Assembly: GCF_022968795.1 (NCBI RefSeq)
Contig: NZ_JALJRB010000001.1
Span: 62,001 to 126,000, forward strand
DNA length: 64,000 bases
From: Desulfatitalea alkaliphila
Lineage (GTDB): Bacteria > Desulfobacterota > Desulfobacteria > Desulfobacterales > Desulfosarcinaceae
Reading direction: 5' to 3'
Made by a program: the position numbers and the translations under genes. Under the pieces are notes generated by a model. It was not told where the DNA came from, did no database searches, and saw only the letters and a program-made list of their open reading frames with translations. Of this stretch, positions 9,459 to 19,604 are shown piece after piece; the stretch's first letter is position 1, and every line of letters starts with the position of its first letter.

Positions 9459-10246
9459 GCCGAATTCAACTGTCCGCCATCTCGCCACGCTTCCGCCACA
9501 TCTGGTTTCGGAATCTGATCACCTACCGCCGCATCTGGCAGGTGAACTTTATCGTGCCTTTGCTCGAACCCGGTTTTTACATCCTCGCCTTCGGACTGGG
9601 GTTTTCGGGGCTGATCGGCGGGGTATCGTATGCCGGTTTGGATTTGGCCTACACCCGCTTCATGGCACCGGCCCTTGTGGCAACGGCCTGTATGTGGAAT
9701 GCTTTCTTTGAAACCACCTATACGTCTTTCGTGCGCATGTACTACCAAAAGACATTCGACGGCATTCTGGCAACGCCCATCAGCCTGGAAGAGATCATCG
9801 TGGCCGAGATCGTATGGGCCGCATCCAAAGCCGCAGCCGCCGTGTCCTTGATGCTGATCGTGCTGATCCCCATCGGTTACGCCAACTTTCCGGGCGCTCT
9901 GGCCTGCATCCCCCTGGCCTTTCTGGGTGGGCTGGCTTTCGGCGCCATCGGTATGTTCTTTACCGGCATCATCCCCACCATCGACATGTTCAATCTGCCC
10001 ATCTTTTTGTTCATCACGCCGATGTTTCTCTTCTCGGGCACCTTCTTTCCGGTGTCCGGCATTCCGGACTGGGCCGCTATCTTCACCCTCATCTTTCCTC
10101 TCTATCATCTGGTGGAACTGACCCGCTTTTTCTGCATCGGCGCCATGGAATCCAACCCCGTTCTCAATGTCACCTACCTGGTGCTTTTCACGGTGCTCTT
10201 CACCTATTTGGGGCTGTTGATGATGAAGCGCCGACTCATCAATTAG
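9455..10246 (+). CDS. ABC-2 type transporter permease (NodJ-like)
   Basis: A 263-residue integral membrane protein with six hydrophobic segments and the ABC-2 signature region near residues 170-215 (FNLPIFLFITPMFLFSGTFF). The start at 9455 overlaps the stop of the ATPase gene by four bases, so the pair is translationally coupled. Length and topology match NodJ and related polysaccharide or drug exporters. It forms the membrane half of the exporter. Confidence 0.93.
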   Translation: MSRIQLSAISPRFRHIWFRNLITYRRIWQVNFIVPLLEPGFYILAFGLGFSGLIGGVSYAGLDLAYTRFMAPALVATACMWNAFFETTYTSFVRMYYQKTFDGILATPISLEEIIVAEIVWAASKAAAAVSLMLIVLIPIGYANFPGALACIPLAFLGGLAFGAIGMFFTGIIPTIDMFNLPIFLFITPMFLFSGTFFPVSGIPDWAAIFTLIFPLYHLVELTRFFCIGAMESNPVLNVTYLVLFTVLFTYLGLLMMKRRLIN

Positions 10247-10339
10247 CAACTTTGTGATCCATCCGTTCACGGCCTGAGAATGTGGGCGGGTTCCTGGCAG
10301 GACGGGCATCAAGCCCAGCCGGGTGCCCGATGCATGGTG

Positions 10340-10879
10340 TCAAGCGCCGGCCGCTTGCCCGCCGGTGCCGAAGATCGCGACGAACAGGGCCATCAGGGCG
10401 ATTTGGATAATCCAGCCAATGACGCACACGCCAACGGCCCTGAGCGTGCTCTCATAATCCAAAGCCTGCCGGACAGCGATCACCATGGCCACCAGCATCC
10501 AGATGCCGGCGATGAAAAACACCAGCGTCATCAGGCCTGGAATGACACCCACGACACGGATCAGGCCCGGTGCACTGGAAAAACCGATGGTGCGCAGCAA
10601 TTGGCCGTAATCGGCCCGGGTCCGGGGCGTCGGCAATACCTTGGTGCCGATGAGGTAGGTTAAAAAAGCCCAAACGAACCAGCCGATCAGGGCACCCAGA
10701 ATGCCGCCGATAAATGCGACACCACCTCCCTGGGACAACGAACCGATGCCTGCGGCCACACTGGAAAGGACGACGACTCCCATGGCCTGGGCCATGGCCG
10801 AGGGATCAGCTTCAACCTCTTCGTACAACGCGGCATCCAGTTTAGCTGCGCGTAACAAGCGATTGAGAAAATTGTTCAT
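10340..10879 (-). CDS. Yip1-domain membrane protein
   Basis: A 179-residue membrane protein with about five hydrophobic segments in the Yip1 arrangement: an N-terminal amphipathic part (MNNFLNRLLRAAKLDAALYE), then paired helices, with ADYGQLLRTIGFSSAPGL before the central pair, a pattern I recognise from bacterial YIP1 family proteins. The start at 10879 is set by GAAGGAGG eight bases upstream. The function of bacterial Yip1 proteins is unknown. It lies directly upstream of the copper ATPase gene's 3' end and is convergent with the ABC exporter. Confidence 0.8.
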   Translation of the reverse strand: MNNFLNRLLRAAKLDAALYEEVEADPSAMAQAMGVVVLSSVAAGIGSLSQGGGVAFIGGILGALIGWFVWAFLTYLIGTKVLPTPRTRADYGQLLRTIGFSSAPGLIRVVGVIPGLMTLVFFIAGIWMLVAMVIAVRQALDYESTLRAVGVCVIGWIIQIALMALFVAIFGTGGQAAGA

Positions 10880-10913
10880 GCAAACCTCCTTCGGTTTAGG
10901 CACCAGCGCGGGT

Positions 10914-13067
10914 TTATAGTTCGAGGCGTCTCAACAACTGCGCGTTGATCGCCACGATCACCGTAGAAGCGGACATCAGGATGGCGCCCACCGCCGGAGC
11001 GAGCAAAATCCCGGCCCACGCCAGCACGCCCGCCGCAAGGGGAATTGCCACGATGTTGTATCCGGCGGCCCACCAAAGGTTCTGAATCATCTTGCGGTAT
11101 GTGGCCCGGCTGAGCTTTATGAACCGCGCTACGTCGCGCGGATCGTTTCTCACCAGAACCACGTCGCCGGCCTCCACCGCCACATCTGTTCCCGCGCCGA
11201 TGGCGATACCGATATCGGCCGTTGCCAAAGCCGGCGCGTCGTTCACCCCGTCCCCGACCATGGCTACCCGCCGTCCGTCTCGCTGCAGTTCCTTTATTTT
11301 GTAGGCCTTGTCATCCGGCAGCACCTCCGCGAATACGGTATCGATGCCCAGCTTTTTTGCAACGGCCTCAGCCACGGCCCGGGAATCCCCCGTCAGCATG
11401 GCAACGGTCATGTTTTCTTTCTGAAGATCTCTCACCGCATCAACGGATTCGGGACGTATGGCGTCGGCAATGGCAAACACACCGCGCACACGATCGCCTT
11501 CGATCAGATAGACAACGGCCTGTCCTTCATCCGAAAAACGCTTCACAGCATCTCTAATGTCATCGGGAGGATCGATTGAGAATTTTTTTAATAAGGCGGG
11601 ACCTCCGACCTTCAGGTCGCGCCCCTCGACACGGGCTTCGACACCGTGACCGGGAATGGCATGAAAATCCTCGGCACCCGGAACCTGCAACTCCGATTCC
11701 CGGGCACTTTCGCTCAAAGCGCCGGCAATCGGATGCTCCGAATCATGCTCCGCGGCCGCGGCCAAACGCAGGGCTTCGTCAGCATCGACGCCTTCCGCCG
11801 TCACAACGTCTATTACCCGGTGTTCTCCCAGCGTCAGGGTGCCGGTCTTATCGAAAACAATCACCTGCAGATTTCTCGCTTGCTCCAGTCCCCGCCGGTC
11901 ACGAACGAGCAGGCCGCCGTGGGCGCCCAACGTTGTCGATATGGCGATCACCAAAGGGATCGCCAGTCCCAGTGCATGCGGACATGCAATGACCAGCACG
12001 GTGACCATTCGGGTAATGGAAAAGTCCAGCGACGCGCCGAACGCCAGCCATCCGGCAATCGTCAACCCGGCCGATCCGATGGCCACCAGCGCCAGGTAAT
12101 AGGCCGCGCGATCCGCCAGGTCCTGGGAGCGCGAACGCGATCCCTGGGCTTCTTCCACCATGCGCATGATACCGGCAAGCGCTGTTTCTTCTCCTGCTTC
12201 GGACACCTCAACCCGCAGCGATCCTTCGCCATTGGCGGTACCGGCAATCACATGATCCCCCGCCGTTTTTTTTACGGGCTTGGACTCACCGGTGATCAGG
12301 GCTTCGTTGACGGCGCTTTTCCCATCCTGGACAATGCCGTCCACCGGAATGTTCGCACCCGGACGCACCATAACGAGGTCTCCTTCCCGCAACTCCTCAA
12401 TCGGCACCTCCTCGGTACGATCTCCGTCAAGCAAACGCTCCGCCGTATCGGGCAACAGTTTGGCCAGCTCTTTGAGCGCTCCCTTTGCCTGAAAAATGGA
12501 GCGCATCTCGATCCAGTGGCCAAGCAGCATGATGGTCACAAGCGTTGCCAGCTCCCACCAAAGCGGTTGGCCCTCAAAGCCCGACAGTACCGCCACGCTG
12601 TAGAAAAAGGCAACACTGATGGCCAGTGCAATAAGGGTCATCATTCCCGGAAGCCGATCGGAAAGCTCGTGGAACGCGCCTTTTAAAAATATCCAGCCGC
12701 CGTATATGAAAACAATCGTTCCAAAAACGGCCGGTATCATACCGGCGCCCGGAAATACCGGCGCGCGGTAACCGAACCATTCCTGGAGCATGGGCTCCCA
12801 TATCAGTGCCGGGATGCTCAGAATCAGACACACCCAGAACCGGGTGCGAAACATGGCCACGTCGTGACCGGCATGTTTGTCATGACCGTCATCGTGCGCA
12901 TCATGGCCGCCATGCTCGCCATGGCCGTTGTGACCGTGATGTTTGTCCTCTTTCTTTTCCTTGGCGGCAGACGCATGATCATGACCGGACCTGTCGTGTT
13001 TGCCCGATTGATCTTCGCCCCGAGAATCATCCGAATCCTTATGGGAATGTGTTTTACGTAAGTTCAA
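10914..13067 (-). CDS. copB: CopB-type copper-translocating P1B ATPase with His-rich N-terminus
   Basis: About 717 residues. The first 65 residues are very rich in His, Asp and Gly (HHGHNGHGEHGGHD) and replace the usual HMA domain. The core carries TGES in the actuator, the CPH metal-binding motif in VIACPHALGLAIPL (P1B-3/CopB class, not CPC), DKTGTLTLG with the phosphorylated Asp, the SEHPIA His-Pro locus and VGDGVNDAPALA. It would export copper from the cytoplasm. No ATG precedes the His-rich part; a TTG at 13067 with GGGAGG six bases upstream is the best start, a TTG at 13082 the alternative. No copper sensor or chaperone is adjacent. Confidence 0.93.
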   Translation of the reverse strand: MNLRKTHSHKDSDDSRGEDQSGKHDRSGHDHASAAKEKKEDKHHGHNGHGEHGGHDAHDDGHDKHAGHDVAMFRTRFWVCLILSIPALIWEPMLQEWFGYRAPVFPGAGMIPAVFGTIVFIYGGWIFLKGAFHELSDRLPGMMTLIALAISVAFFYSVAVLSGFEGQPLWWELATLVTIMLLGHWIEMRSIFQAKGALKELAKLLPDTAERLLDGDRTEEVPIEELREGDLVMVRPGANIPVDGIVQDGKSAVNEALITGESKPVKKTAGDHVIAGTANGEGSLRVEVSEAGEETALAGIMRMVEEAQGSRSRSQDLADRAAYYLALVAIGSAGLTIAGWLAFGASLDFSITRMVTVLVIACPHALGLAIPLVIAISTTLGAHGGLLVRDRRGLEQARNLQVIVFDKTGTLTLGEHRVIDVVTAEGVDADEALRLAAAAEHDSEHPIAGALSESARESELQVPGAEDFHAIPGHGVEARVEGRDLKVGGPALLKKFSIDPPDDIRDAVKRFSDEGQAVVYLIEGDRVRGVFAIADAIRPESVDAVRDLQKENMTVAMLTGDSRAVAEAVAKKLGIDTVFAEVLPDDKAYKIKELQRDGRRVAMVGDGVNDAPALATADIGIAIGAGTDVAVEAGDVVLVRNDPRDVARFIKLSRATYRKMIQNLWWAAGYNIVAIPLAAGVLAWAGILLAPAVGAILMSASTVIVAINAQLLRRLEL

Positions 13068-13171
13068 TACAGCCTCCCGCAAGAAATGGCGTTAAGAATG
13101 GCCTCTTGATCGGGCTGATAGCGCCACAAGCGACACGTTGCCTGCATCAACCAGCGTTTTCAGGAAACCTG

Positions 13172-14515
13172 TCAGCAGGGTGGCCCCTGCCCTTCCGGAT
13201 CCGCTTCATCAGCGCCTATGTTCTTTGAATCCGATGTACCCACCGTGATAACGGCTCTGGCTTTTTCAACCAATAAGCCCCATTCGATTTCCAGCGCTTT
13301 GAGCAGATTGTCCCAGCCCATGATTTCCTTATCCCGGGACATATTTCGGCCAGGAAAGGCCTGCAAAGTGATTTGATATAGGTGTTCCAGAGTTTTGGCG
13401 CTCTTTGCGCGGGAGAAATGAGCAGCTGTTTCTTTTACGCCGCTGTTCCATTCTTCCAACGTTCCGGTGTCACGGTATACTTCACTGAGAATTTGCGCAA
13501 ACTGTTCAGCAGATGTGTTCCCATCCAGCAGCCGGCCGTTCTTTTTATCAATGACCACTTCGCGGGCACCGGAAGCATCCAGGGCGATCACGGGAACGCC
13601 TGCCGCCATTGCTTCTGTCAGTACCATGCCCTGGGTCTCGGTTTTGGATGCAAACACGAAAAGATCAAACGCGTCATAGGCGTCGGCAAGATGGCTACCG
13701 GTCAGGGCACCGGTCATGATCAGCTGTTTTTGAACGCCCTCATGTTCGCAGATCCGCCTTATCGCATCATTGGACGGCCCCTCTCCGGCAACGACAAAAA
13801 CCGACCCGCGGTGTTTCTTTAAAAAGATCGCCGCTGCCCCGGCCAAATATTCCAGGTTCTTCTCAGGGGCCAAGCGGCCTATATGTCCAAGGACAAATGT
13901 ATTGGTGGCGATGCCGTGCCGCTGCCGAAACAGTTCCCCTCCGCCGGCGGCAAAAAAATCCGGATCGACGCCGGTGGGAATGACGGTAACGGGCGCATCG
14001 ACCCCGCGATCCCGGATCAAATGCCGAATGCTTTCACTGGGTGCGATGACGTGGTCACAGTGATTGGCATAGCGTGTGGCGAGTTCGATGACAAAGCGTT
14101 TCATGGCGGGTGAATCGACCGGCGTATAATGGGTATAACGCTCGTAGAGCGTGTGATGGGTAAAAACCAACGGAAGATTGCATTTTCGCGCCATGCGCAT
14201 GGCCGTGTCCCCCAACAGGAAGGGATGATGGCTGTGAATGATATCCGGTGCAAATGCATTCATTTTTTCAGAAACGATCAGCGGCAAGGGAATCCGGACG
14301 GAGAAATCACTACCGCTAAAATTCTGGATGGCGGGCAGTCGGACAACATCACTTTCTTTGTCGTCGGTTTTCTGCTCGCCGGCATCGGTATAAACCGGGG
14401 CCATTATCAATACCCGATGCCCCATTTTCCGGAGATCCCGCTTAAAACAAGATACGGATCTGGCGACCCCGCCCACATGAGGCAGGTAGGTATTGGTGAA
14501 CATACATATTTTCAT
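13172..14515 (-). CDS. GT4-family glycosyltransferase (diacylglycerol glucosyltransferase-like)
   Basis: A 447-residue GT-B enzyme. The N-terminus MKICMFTNTYLPHVGGVARS is the acceptor-side signature, with DIIHSHHPFLLGD and HHTLYERYTHY typical of the lipid glucosyltransferase subgroup (WhiB-like/DGD type). The C-terminal half has HIGRLAPEKN for the sugar nucleotide and the EAMAAGVPVIALDASG catalytic region. The last 60 residues are an extra hydrophilic tail absent from most relatives. Its start overlaps the stop of the upstream glycosidase gene (ATGA), so the two are made together, perhaps for a surface or storage glycan or glycolipid. Confidence 0.9.
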   Translation of the reverse strand: MKICMFTNTYLPHVGGVARSVSCFKRDLRKMGHRVLIMAPVYTDAGEQKTDDKESDVVRLPAIQNFSGSDFSVRIPLPLIVSEKMNAFAPDIIHSHHPFLLGDTAMRMARKCNLPLVFTHHTLYERYTHYTPVDSPAMKRFVIELATRYANHCDHVIAPSESIRHLIRDRGVDAPVTVIPTGVDPDFFAAGGGELFRQRHGIATNTFVLGHIGRLAPEKNLEYLAGAAAIFLKKHRGSVFVVAGEGPSNDAIRRICEHEGVQKQLIMTGALTGSHLADAYDAFDLFVFASKTETQGMVLTEAMAAGVPVIALDASGAREVVIDKKNGRLLDGNTSAEQFAQILSEVYRDTGTLEEWNSGVKETAAHFSRAKSAKTLEHLYQITLQAFPGRNMSRDKEIMGWDNLLKALEIEWGLLVEKARAVITVGTSDSKNIGADEADPEGQGPPC

Positions 14516-16770
14516 TGCCTCTCCAGTTCATAAGACTCCGTCCTGTCGGCTGTTTTCCGTGCGCGATAACCCGGCACCTGGATGATGATATCGGGCCGCT
14601 GATTTCTCCAGGAAGCGTCCAGGGTCAGTACCGGTTTTGGTTTTTCGCAATCGATGGACAGTGAAACGTCTCCGTAAGGGGTCGGAGAAGGGCCGTATGA
14701 AATGGACTGGCCGGCGGCCATCCATTCCGGAAAAATACCGGACCCGAGAATCAGGTGCTGATCCTCTTCGCGCACGAACAGATTGCGAATCATCATAATC
14801 CATTCGGCGGCCGCCCAGCCGTGCTGGCCGTCCCCCATGCATCCGCCCCGGGTTCTGGGATGTATCGCCTCGGGCCACTGACCCGTTGGAGATGCCAGAT
14901 CCGCGATGGTCCGGATTAAATCTTCGTACCGCGCATCATCATTCCTCAAAAGGGTTTGCGCCAGGGACAGGGTCAGATAAGCATTGATGCCCGAATGAAT
15001 CATATCCTGAAAAAATGCGCCTTCATGAAAACAGTTGCGCATTAAAAATTCCACGGTATTCAATATGCGCCGATCGCCCTTTTTTGCGAGTTGCAGCGGA
15101 TAATCCGCGACAAGGCTGCCGATGGCGCCGGCATCCATTCGACGGTAAGGCGAAGCGGGCAAGCCGCCTTTGGACATATGATCAGGAATTCTGTTGATGC
15201 TGCTTGCAATCGCCTTGTCGAAATCCGCGGCATACCGCATGTATTTTTGCCGGTGGTCCTCATCGCCATAGTGGCCCGCCAGACGCGCAGCAGCATTGAA
15301 ACCGGCCAGGCCCCAGAAATCGTCCCAGAAATAATAGTCATTGGGCCCGAAGTGTTCCGCGGAAAAGCCCGCCGGAAGCAATCCATGGTGGCGATCGGAT
15401 GGATGTTTCAGCAACCGTTTTTTCTCAATCCAGTCCGCACCCCGCAATATCGGCTTCAACCAGCTTTCAGGCAACGGCCGGCCGGTCAATTCGAAAAACC
15501 GCCACATGATCCAGAGCACCTGGCCGTTTGAATCCCACTCCCCCTCCTGGGACTGAAAATAACCGGACATTTTCTGTTTAGCGGGAAAGGTGCCGAGCAA
15601 TTTTGCCGCGCGGTCGGTAAAACCGGACACCAGAAGCGCATGCAGCATAAAACAGGCATCCCGGAACCAGAAACGGTTATAGGTATAGGGCCCCGGGACC
15701 ACTTCATTGGATGACAGCAGGAGCAGGGTTCGCATGGCCGCCTGATACAAAAATTGAATCTGTTGATCCGGAATGGACAATTGCGCCTTCGCGCCGGTGA
15801 CATTTTCCCAGTTCCGTCCTGACTGAACAATGGCGGAATAACGGGCGGGCGTCATTTCAGTTGCCAGCGGAACGTGGATCTCCAGGGATTGCCGGCCCTG
15901 CGTCGATACCGGAAACACGGCGGCAGCAGTTGCCATACCCACCCTACATGCAATTCGGGCCTGATCGCCGCAATGTTTCAAATGGTGTACCACATCGCCG
16001 TTCTGATAGTTTGAAAAGACCACATTTTCGGGCGTCTTTGAAAACAGCACAAGGGTTTTCTTGTTCACCCGCCAGGCGGAAGCGTCTTTGATGTGGTCCA
16101 CGTTCTCAATGAACTGGATCCCTTCGGGATTATATGGCCGCAATGCCACGACCAGCCATCCCCCGGGACCCGTTTCCACTTCCAGTAGGATTTCAAGGAC
16201 AGGACGGTATGGCGTTGTGAGCAAACGAGTGCGTGAAGTGATTCGGTTGCCGGTTATGCCGCATGTGGTCGTTACGGTCAGCTCATCATCCATCTCCAAC
16301 TGCTGATCCGCATGATCGGCTTGAGAGGGAAACAGCGATTTCCCCTCAGGGCTGATGATCCAGAAATCAAGAGACCAGCCGTCCGGGATCGGCGTCACCA
16401 GTCCTCTTGGATCGATAATGGGATATACGGCCAGATCCGGATGGCCCACACTTGTCCAGTTCCGGTGGGTCAGGTTGACGTGGGAAAAGGAAAATGCCCT
16501 GGGAATAAAAGATTGATCGTTGGGATTGAATTGTTTTTCCACCCAGAAAGGCCAGATCCAGTCGAGGTTGTGTTGAATGGCCCGCGTGTTGATCAATCCC
16601 CTGGCATGAAACAATATACCCGCCCGCAAGAGCTCAATGGGTTCGGCAATTTCGGACGGCTGGGCAAAACTTCGCATTTTCGCGAGAATGTCCAAGGGGT
16701 TGATTACCCCGTAGCGCCGGGCAGCGACCTGCACCAGATAATTCCATGGTAGCCATTTAAATAAACGCAT
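14512..16770 (-). CDS. MGH1-like glycoside hydrolase (alpha/alpha barrel)
   Basis: A 752-residue protein without a signal peptide, so probably cytoplasmic. The first 320 residues are beta-rich. The C-terminal part is an alpha/alpha-barrel of the GH15/GH63/MGH1 type, with YTYNRFWFRDACFMLHALL, EWDSNGQVLWIMWRFFE, YFWDDFWGLAG and GWAAAEWIMMIRN. I recognise the fold class but not the substrate; amylo-alpha-1,6-glucosidase-like or mannosyl-oligosaccharide-like activities are both possible. It is coupled to the downstream glycosyltransferase by a four-base overlap. Confidence 0.8.
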   Translation of the reverse strand: MRLFKWLPWNYLVQVAARRYGVINPLDILAKMRSFAQPSEIAEPIELLRAGILFHARGLINTRAIQHNLDWIWPFWVEKQFNPNDQSFIPRAFSFSHVNLTHRNWTSVGHPDLAVYPIIDPRGLVTPIPDGWSLDFWIISPEGKSLFPSQADHADQQLEMDDELTVTTTCGITGNRITSRTRLLTTPYRPVLEILLEVETGPGGWLVVALRPYNPEGIQFIENVDHIKDASAWRVNKKTLVLFSKTPENVVFSNYQNGDVVHHLKHCGDQARIACRVGMATAAAVFPVSTQGRQSLEIHVPLATEMTPARYSAIVQSGRNWENVTGAKAQLSIPDQQIQFLYQAAMRTLLLLSSNEVVPGPYTYNRFWFRDACFMLHALLVSGFTDRAAKLLGTFPAKQKMSGYFQSQEGEWDSNGQVLWIMWRFFELTGRPLPESWLKPILRGADWIEKKRLLKHPSDRHHGLLPAGFSAEHFGPNDYYFWDDFWGLAGFNAAARLAGHYGDEDHRQKYMRYAADFDKAIASSINRIPDHMSKGGLPASPYRRMDAGAIGSLVADYPLQLAKKGDRRILNTVEFLMRNCFHEGAFFQDMIHSGINAYLTLSLAQTLLRNDDARYEDLIRTIADLASPTGQWPEAIHPRTRGGCMGDGQHGWAAAEWIMMIRNLFVREEDQHLILGSGIFPEWMAAGQSISYGPSPTPYGDVSLSIDCEKPKPVLTLDASWRNQRPDIIIQVPGYRARKTADRTESYELERQ

Positions 16771-16884
16771 GATCCTGACTATAAACGTATTGGATGCATT
16801 GTCGGTATAAGGTGAATCCTGTATTTTGCTTCAGGATGTTTCTGCATTTTCGATTGGCGCCCGATTTTTCCTTCCAGGAGTCAA

Positions 16885-17451
16885 TCATATAAGACTTGTC
16901 AGCCTGCTGCCCACGGCGAGCAGGGCAACACCCGAGAATATCAGGTCAATGCCGAGAATCAGGCCAATGGCCCATAACGCAGTGCCGGGCAGACCGATAA
17001 GAATGATCACCCCCAACAATATCGACATCAGGCCACTGAAAAGAATCCATCCCCAACCGGGCCGATCGCGCCATGCCAGGGCGGATTGAATCTTCAATAT
17101 GCCGAGAAATATGAAAATGATACCCAGTATCCCCGTCAATGCAAACGCACCCCTGATAGGATAGGCAATAAACGCGAACCCCGATATCAGGAAAAGAACG
17201 GACAGTAGGATTTCCCACGTTACGGACCGCCATTTGCGAATGGTGTTGGCATGGGTCAAGTTCAAAACACCGGCAATCAAGAGCACCATGCCGATGAGAA
17301 TCTGAACGGTTATGGTGGCGATGTGGGGAAGAATGACAGCAAGCAACCCGATGATCACCATCACCACTCCGATGGTTTTGAACCATTTTGCCATCGCCCC
17401 TATGTTTGACCTTTCAATCTCTGTAAATCGGACCAATGTTTCACTGCTCAT
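16885..17451 (-). CDS. HdeD family acid-resistance membrane protein
   Basis: A 188-residue protein with six hydrophobic segments arranged as three hairpins, the layout of HdeD/DUF308 proteins; GVVMVIIGLLAVILP and WGWILFSGLMSILLG are typical of the repeat. The start is the ATG at 17451, eight bases after GAGGAGG. HdeD of E. coli protects against acid at high cell density; here it more generally marks the stress-related gene content. Confidence 0.87.
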   Translation of the reverse strand: MSSETLVRFTEIERSNIGAMAKWFKTIGVVMVIIGLLAVILPHIATITVQILIGMVLLIAGVLNLTHANTIRKWRSVTWEILLSVLFLISGFAFIAYPIRGAFALTGILGIIFIFLGILKIQSALAWRDRPGWGWILFSGLMSILLGVIILIGLPGTALWAIGLILGIDLIFSGVALLAVGSRLTSLI

Positions 17452-17727
17452 ATACAAAGCCTCCTCTCATGTATTGGTTCATGGTTTAACGCTTCGGGTA
17501 TCATCTCAAAGCAGCACATCTATTATTTCAACAATTGGATCACTGAAACCGCATAAGGTAAATGGGGGCAAGCCGGTATTTTTGATCCAAAAGCCATTCT
17601 TCGGATCGCCGGCCATATCCATGGCCATTGTGCGGGACAAGGTTGCCCAAAATAAGCAACAGCCTTTATTCATCGGCTGGATAAATTCTGGTAAAAGGTT
17701 TGAGAGGTAAAATAGGAGAAAGAGGTA

Positions 17728-19380
17728 TTGGGCTTTGTGAAAACAGATTGGAATGGCAAATTCGGCTTCTTGAACAAGCTTCGAGAGCGACTTTCAATCG
17801 GCGGCTGGTCTTTCCGGCTTTTGAACCGTCCGCAGCGCATTGAAAAAAAGGAGAATCCTGGCGTTATTCTTCTAAAAATCGATGGGCTCGGGTATGAGCT
17901 CTTTGAAAAAGCCCTGGCAAAAAAACGGCTTCCCTTTATCCGCCGGCTTATGCAAAACGCGTCGGTTTCCGTCAAACAGTTTTATTCAGGCATGCCCTCA
18001 ACCACCCCGGCCGTTCAGGGAGAACTGTATTACGGGGTTAAAACAGCGGTGCCGGCCTTTGAATTTTTTGATCGTGAAAAAGCGGCCGTGATGACCATGT
18101 ATACACCCTGGGCCGCCGATGCCACAGGGCATATGCTTGAAAAAAATGGGGAGCCGCTGTTGCGGGGGGGTACATCTTATTCCAACGTTTATGCAGCCGG
18201 CGCAAATGAAGCACGCTACTGTGTGCAAACAATGAACATGGATTCAATTTTGCGGGCAACCAATCCGATCAGGCTGGCGGCTATCCTTTTTTTTCACACA
18301 GGCAAAATTCTTCAGATGCTGGCTTATGCATTTCTGGAATTATTGCTTGCCGTAACGGATTTCTTCCGGGGCCTCATCGAGAAACAAAATATCATCAAGG
18401 AATTGAAATTTATTCCAACCCGCATTGTGATCTGCATTGTGCTGAGGGAGCTGATCCGATTTCGTGTAAAACTCAATATTGCCAGAGGGGTGCGCATCGT
18501 TCATGCCTCATTTCTTGGTTATGATGAACAGGCCCATCGCCGGGGGCCGGATTCACTTTTCGCCCTTAGAACGTTGAAAGGGATTGATGAGGTGATTAAG
18601 GATATTTATCAGACCGCCGAAAAATATGAAGGTAGACAATATCATATTTTCATCTACTCGGATCATGGGCAGGAACGGGTCCGAAGCTATGAGCAGCATG
18701 CAGGAAAGCCGATCCAAACCGCCTTAGGGGCCATCCTTTCAACAGTAGGGTCTATTGCCGATATTTCGGCGCCCGCTTTTCAAGAACAGCCCGTTTCCCA
18801 CCATTATCAACGTGCACTGCGTCTTCTCGGCTTTAGATCCCGACAACGGACCAACGGGGAGAATGAAGCTTTTTCGATCCAGGATATCCATATAACCACC
18901 AAAGGACCCATCGGGCATATCTATTTCCCGGCCGCGATGACCGATTCACAAAAAACGACCATTGCAGAAAAACTGGTAAGGGAAGCCAGAGTGCCAATGG
19001 TCCTGACGCTCCTGGGGAATCGGGTGAACGCCTTCACCCGATCCGGCCAATTTGACCTGTTGACGCAATATACCCTGATTTTCGGAGACAAGCGGGAACA
19101 TCCTTTTGCACGGCGGGTAGCGGCCGACCTGGGCCTTTTATGCCGCCACTCCCATGCCGGGGACCTCGTGCTTTCCGGATGGGGCCGCAAAGACCCACCT
19201 GTCTCATTCGCCATAGAAAACGGCGCTCATGGCGGTCCGGGTTCAAAGGAAACCAGAAGTTTTGTCATCCTTCCTCCGGTGATCCATTTCCCGGGGGATG
19301 TCCTCAGACCTCTGGATCTACGCAGCCAGGTGATGAGTCTATCCGACAGTTCCGAGTTTGATGGATATGCTGCAAAATAG
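17728..19380 (+). CDS. Alkaline-phosphatase superfamily enzyme (type I phosphodiesterase-like)
   Basis: A 550-residue protein. VILLKIDGLGYELFEKAL provides the first metal-binding Asp, SGMPSTTPAVQGELYYG holds the nucleophile Thr, FLGYDEQAHRRGPDS and IYSDHGQERV are the remaining metal-site motifs of phosphodiesterase/nucleotide-pyrophosphatase-like enzymes. A hydrophobic stretch at about residues 185-215 is unusual for the family and may associate it with the membrane. The substrate is unknown; a phospho- or sulfo-lipid is a guess. The start is a TTG preceded by AGGAG about nine bases upstream; no in-frame ATG fits. Confidence 0.8.
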   Translation: MGFVKTDWNGKFGFLNKLRERLSIGGWSFRLLNRPQRIEKKENPGVILLKIDGLGYELFEKALAKKRLPFIRRLMQNASVSVKQFYSGMPSTTPAVQGELYYGVKTAVPAFEFFDREKAAVMTMYTPWAADATGHMLEKNGEPLLRGGTSYSNVYAAGANEARYCVQTMNMDSILRATNPIRLAAILFFHTGKILQMLAYAFLELLLAVTDFFRGLIEKQNIIKELKFIPTRIVICIVLRELIRFRVKLNIARGVRIVHASFLGYDEQAHRRGPDSLFALRTLKGIDEVIKDIYQTAEKYEGRQYHIFIYSDHGQERVRSYEQHAGKPIQTALGAILSTVGSIADISAPAFQEQPVSHHYQRALRLLGFRSRQRTNGENEAFSIQDIHITTKGPIGHIYFPAAMTDSQKTTIAEKLVREARVPMVLTLLGNRVNAFTRSGQFDLLTQYTLIFGDKREHPFARRVAADLGLLCRHSHAGDLVLSGWGRKDPPVSFAIENGAHGGPGSKETRSFVILPPVIHFPGDVLRPLDLRSQVMSLSDSSEFDGYAAK

Positions 19381-19395
19381 GTCTTTAATGAATCC

Positions 19396-19468
19396 GGTTA
19401 TGCACAAAGTCCAAGTTGGGACTTGCCCCTAGCCCGCTTCTTACCCAACTTGGGCTTTGTGCATAACC
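19396..19468. repeat. Long palindrome (25-base arms) downstream of the phosphodiesterase gene
   Basis: The arms at 19396-19420 and 19444-19468 are inverted copies with one mismatch (which would be a G.U pair in RNA), enclosing 23 bases. The left arm begins GGTTATGCACAAAG and the right arm ends CTTTGTGCATAACC. It lies 15 bases after a stop codon. A related half-copy follows the GAPDH gene at 30312. It could act as a terminator-like hairpin or be a small palindromic mobile element of REP/MITE type; no run of T follows it. Confidence 0.8.
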
Positions 19469-19604
19469 ACTTTCTATAATACACCCAAATTTGCGATGGA
19501 ATAAAGGCGAGACCTCATTCCAAACATGGCCCGTTGTCAGTATATTAAGAGGACGCATAACCCATTTGCGAACCGTCGATCGATCAAACCAGCGGAGTAC
19601 CTTC

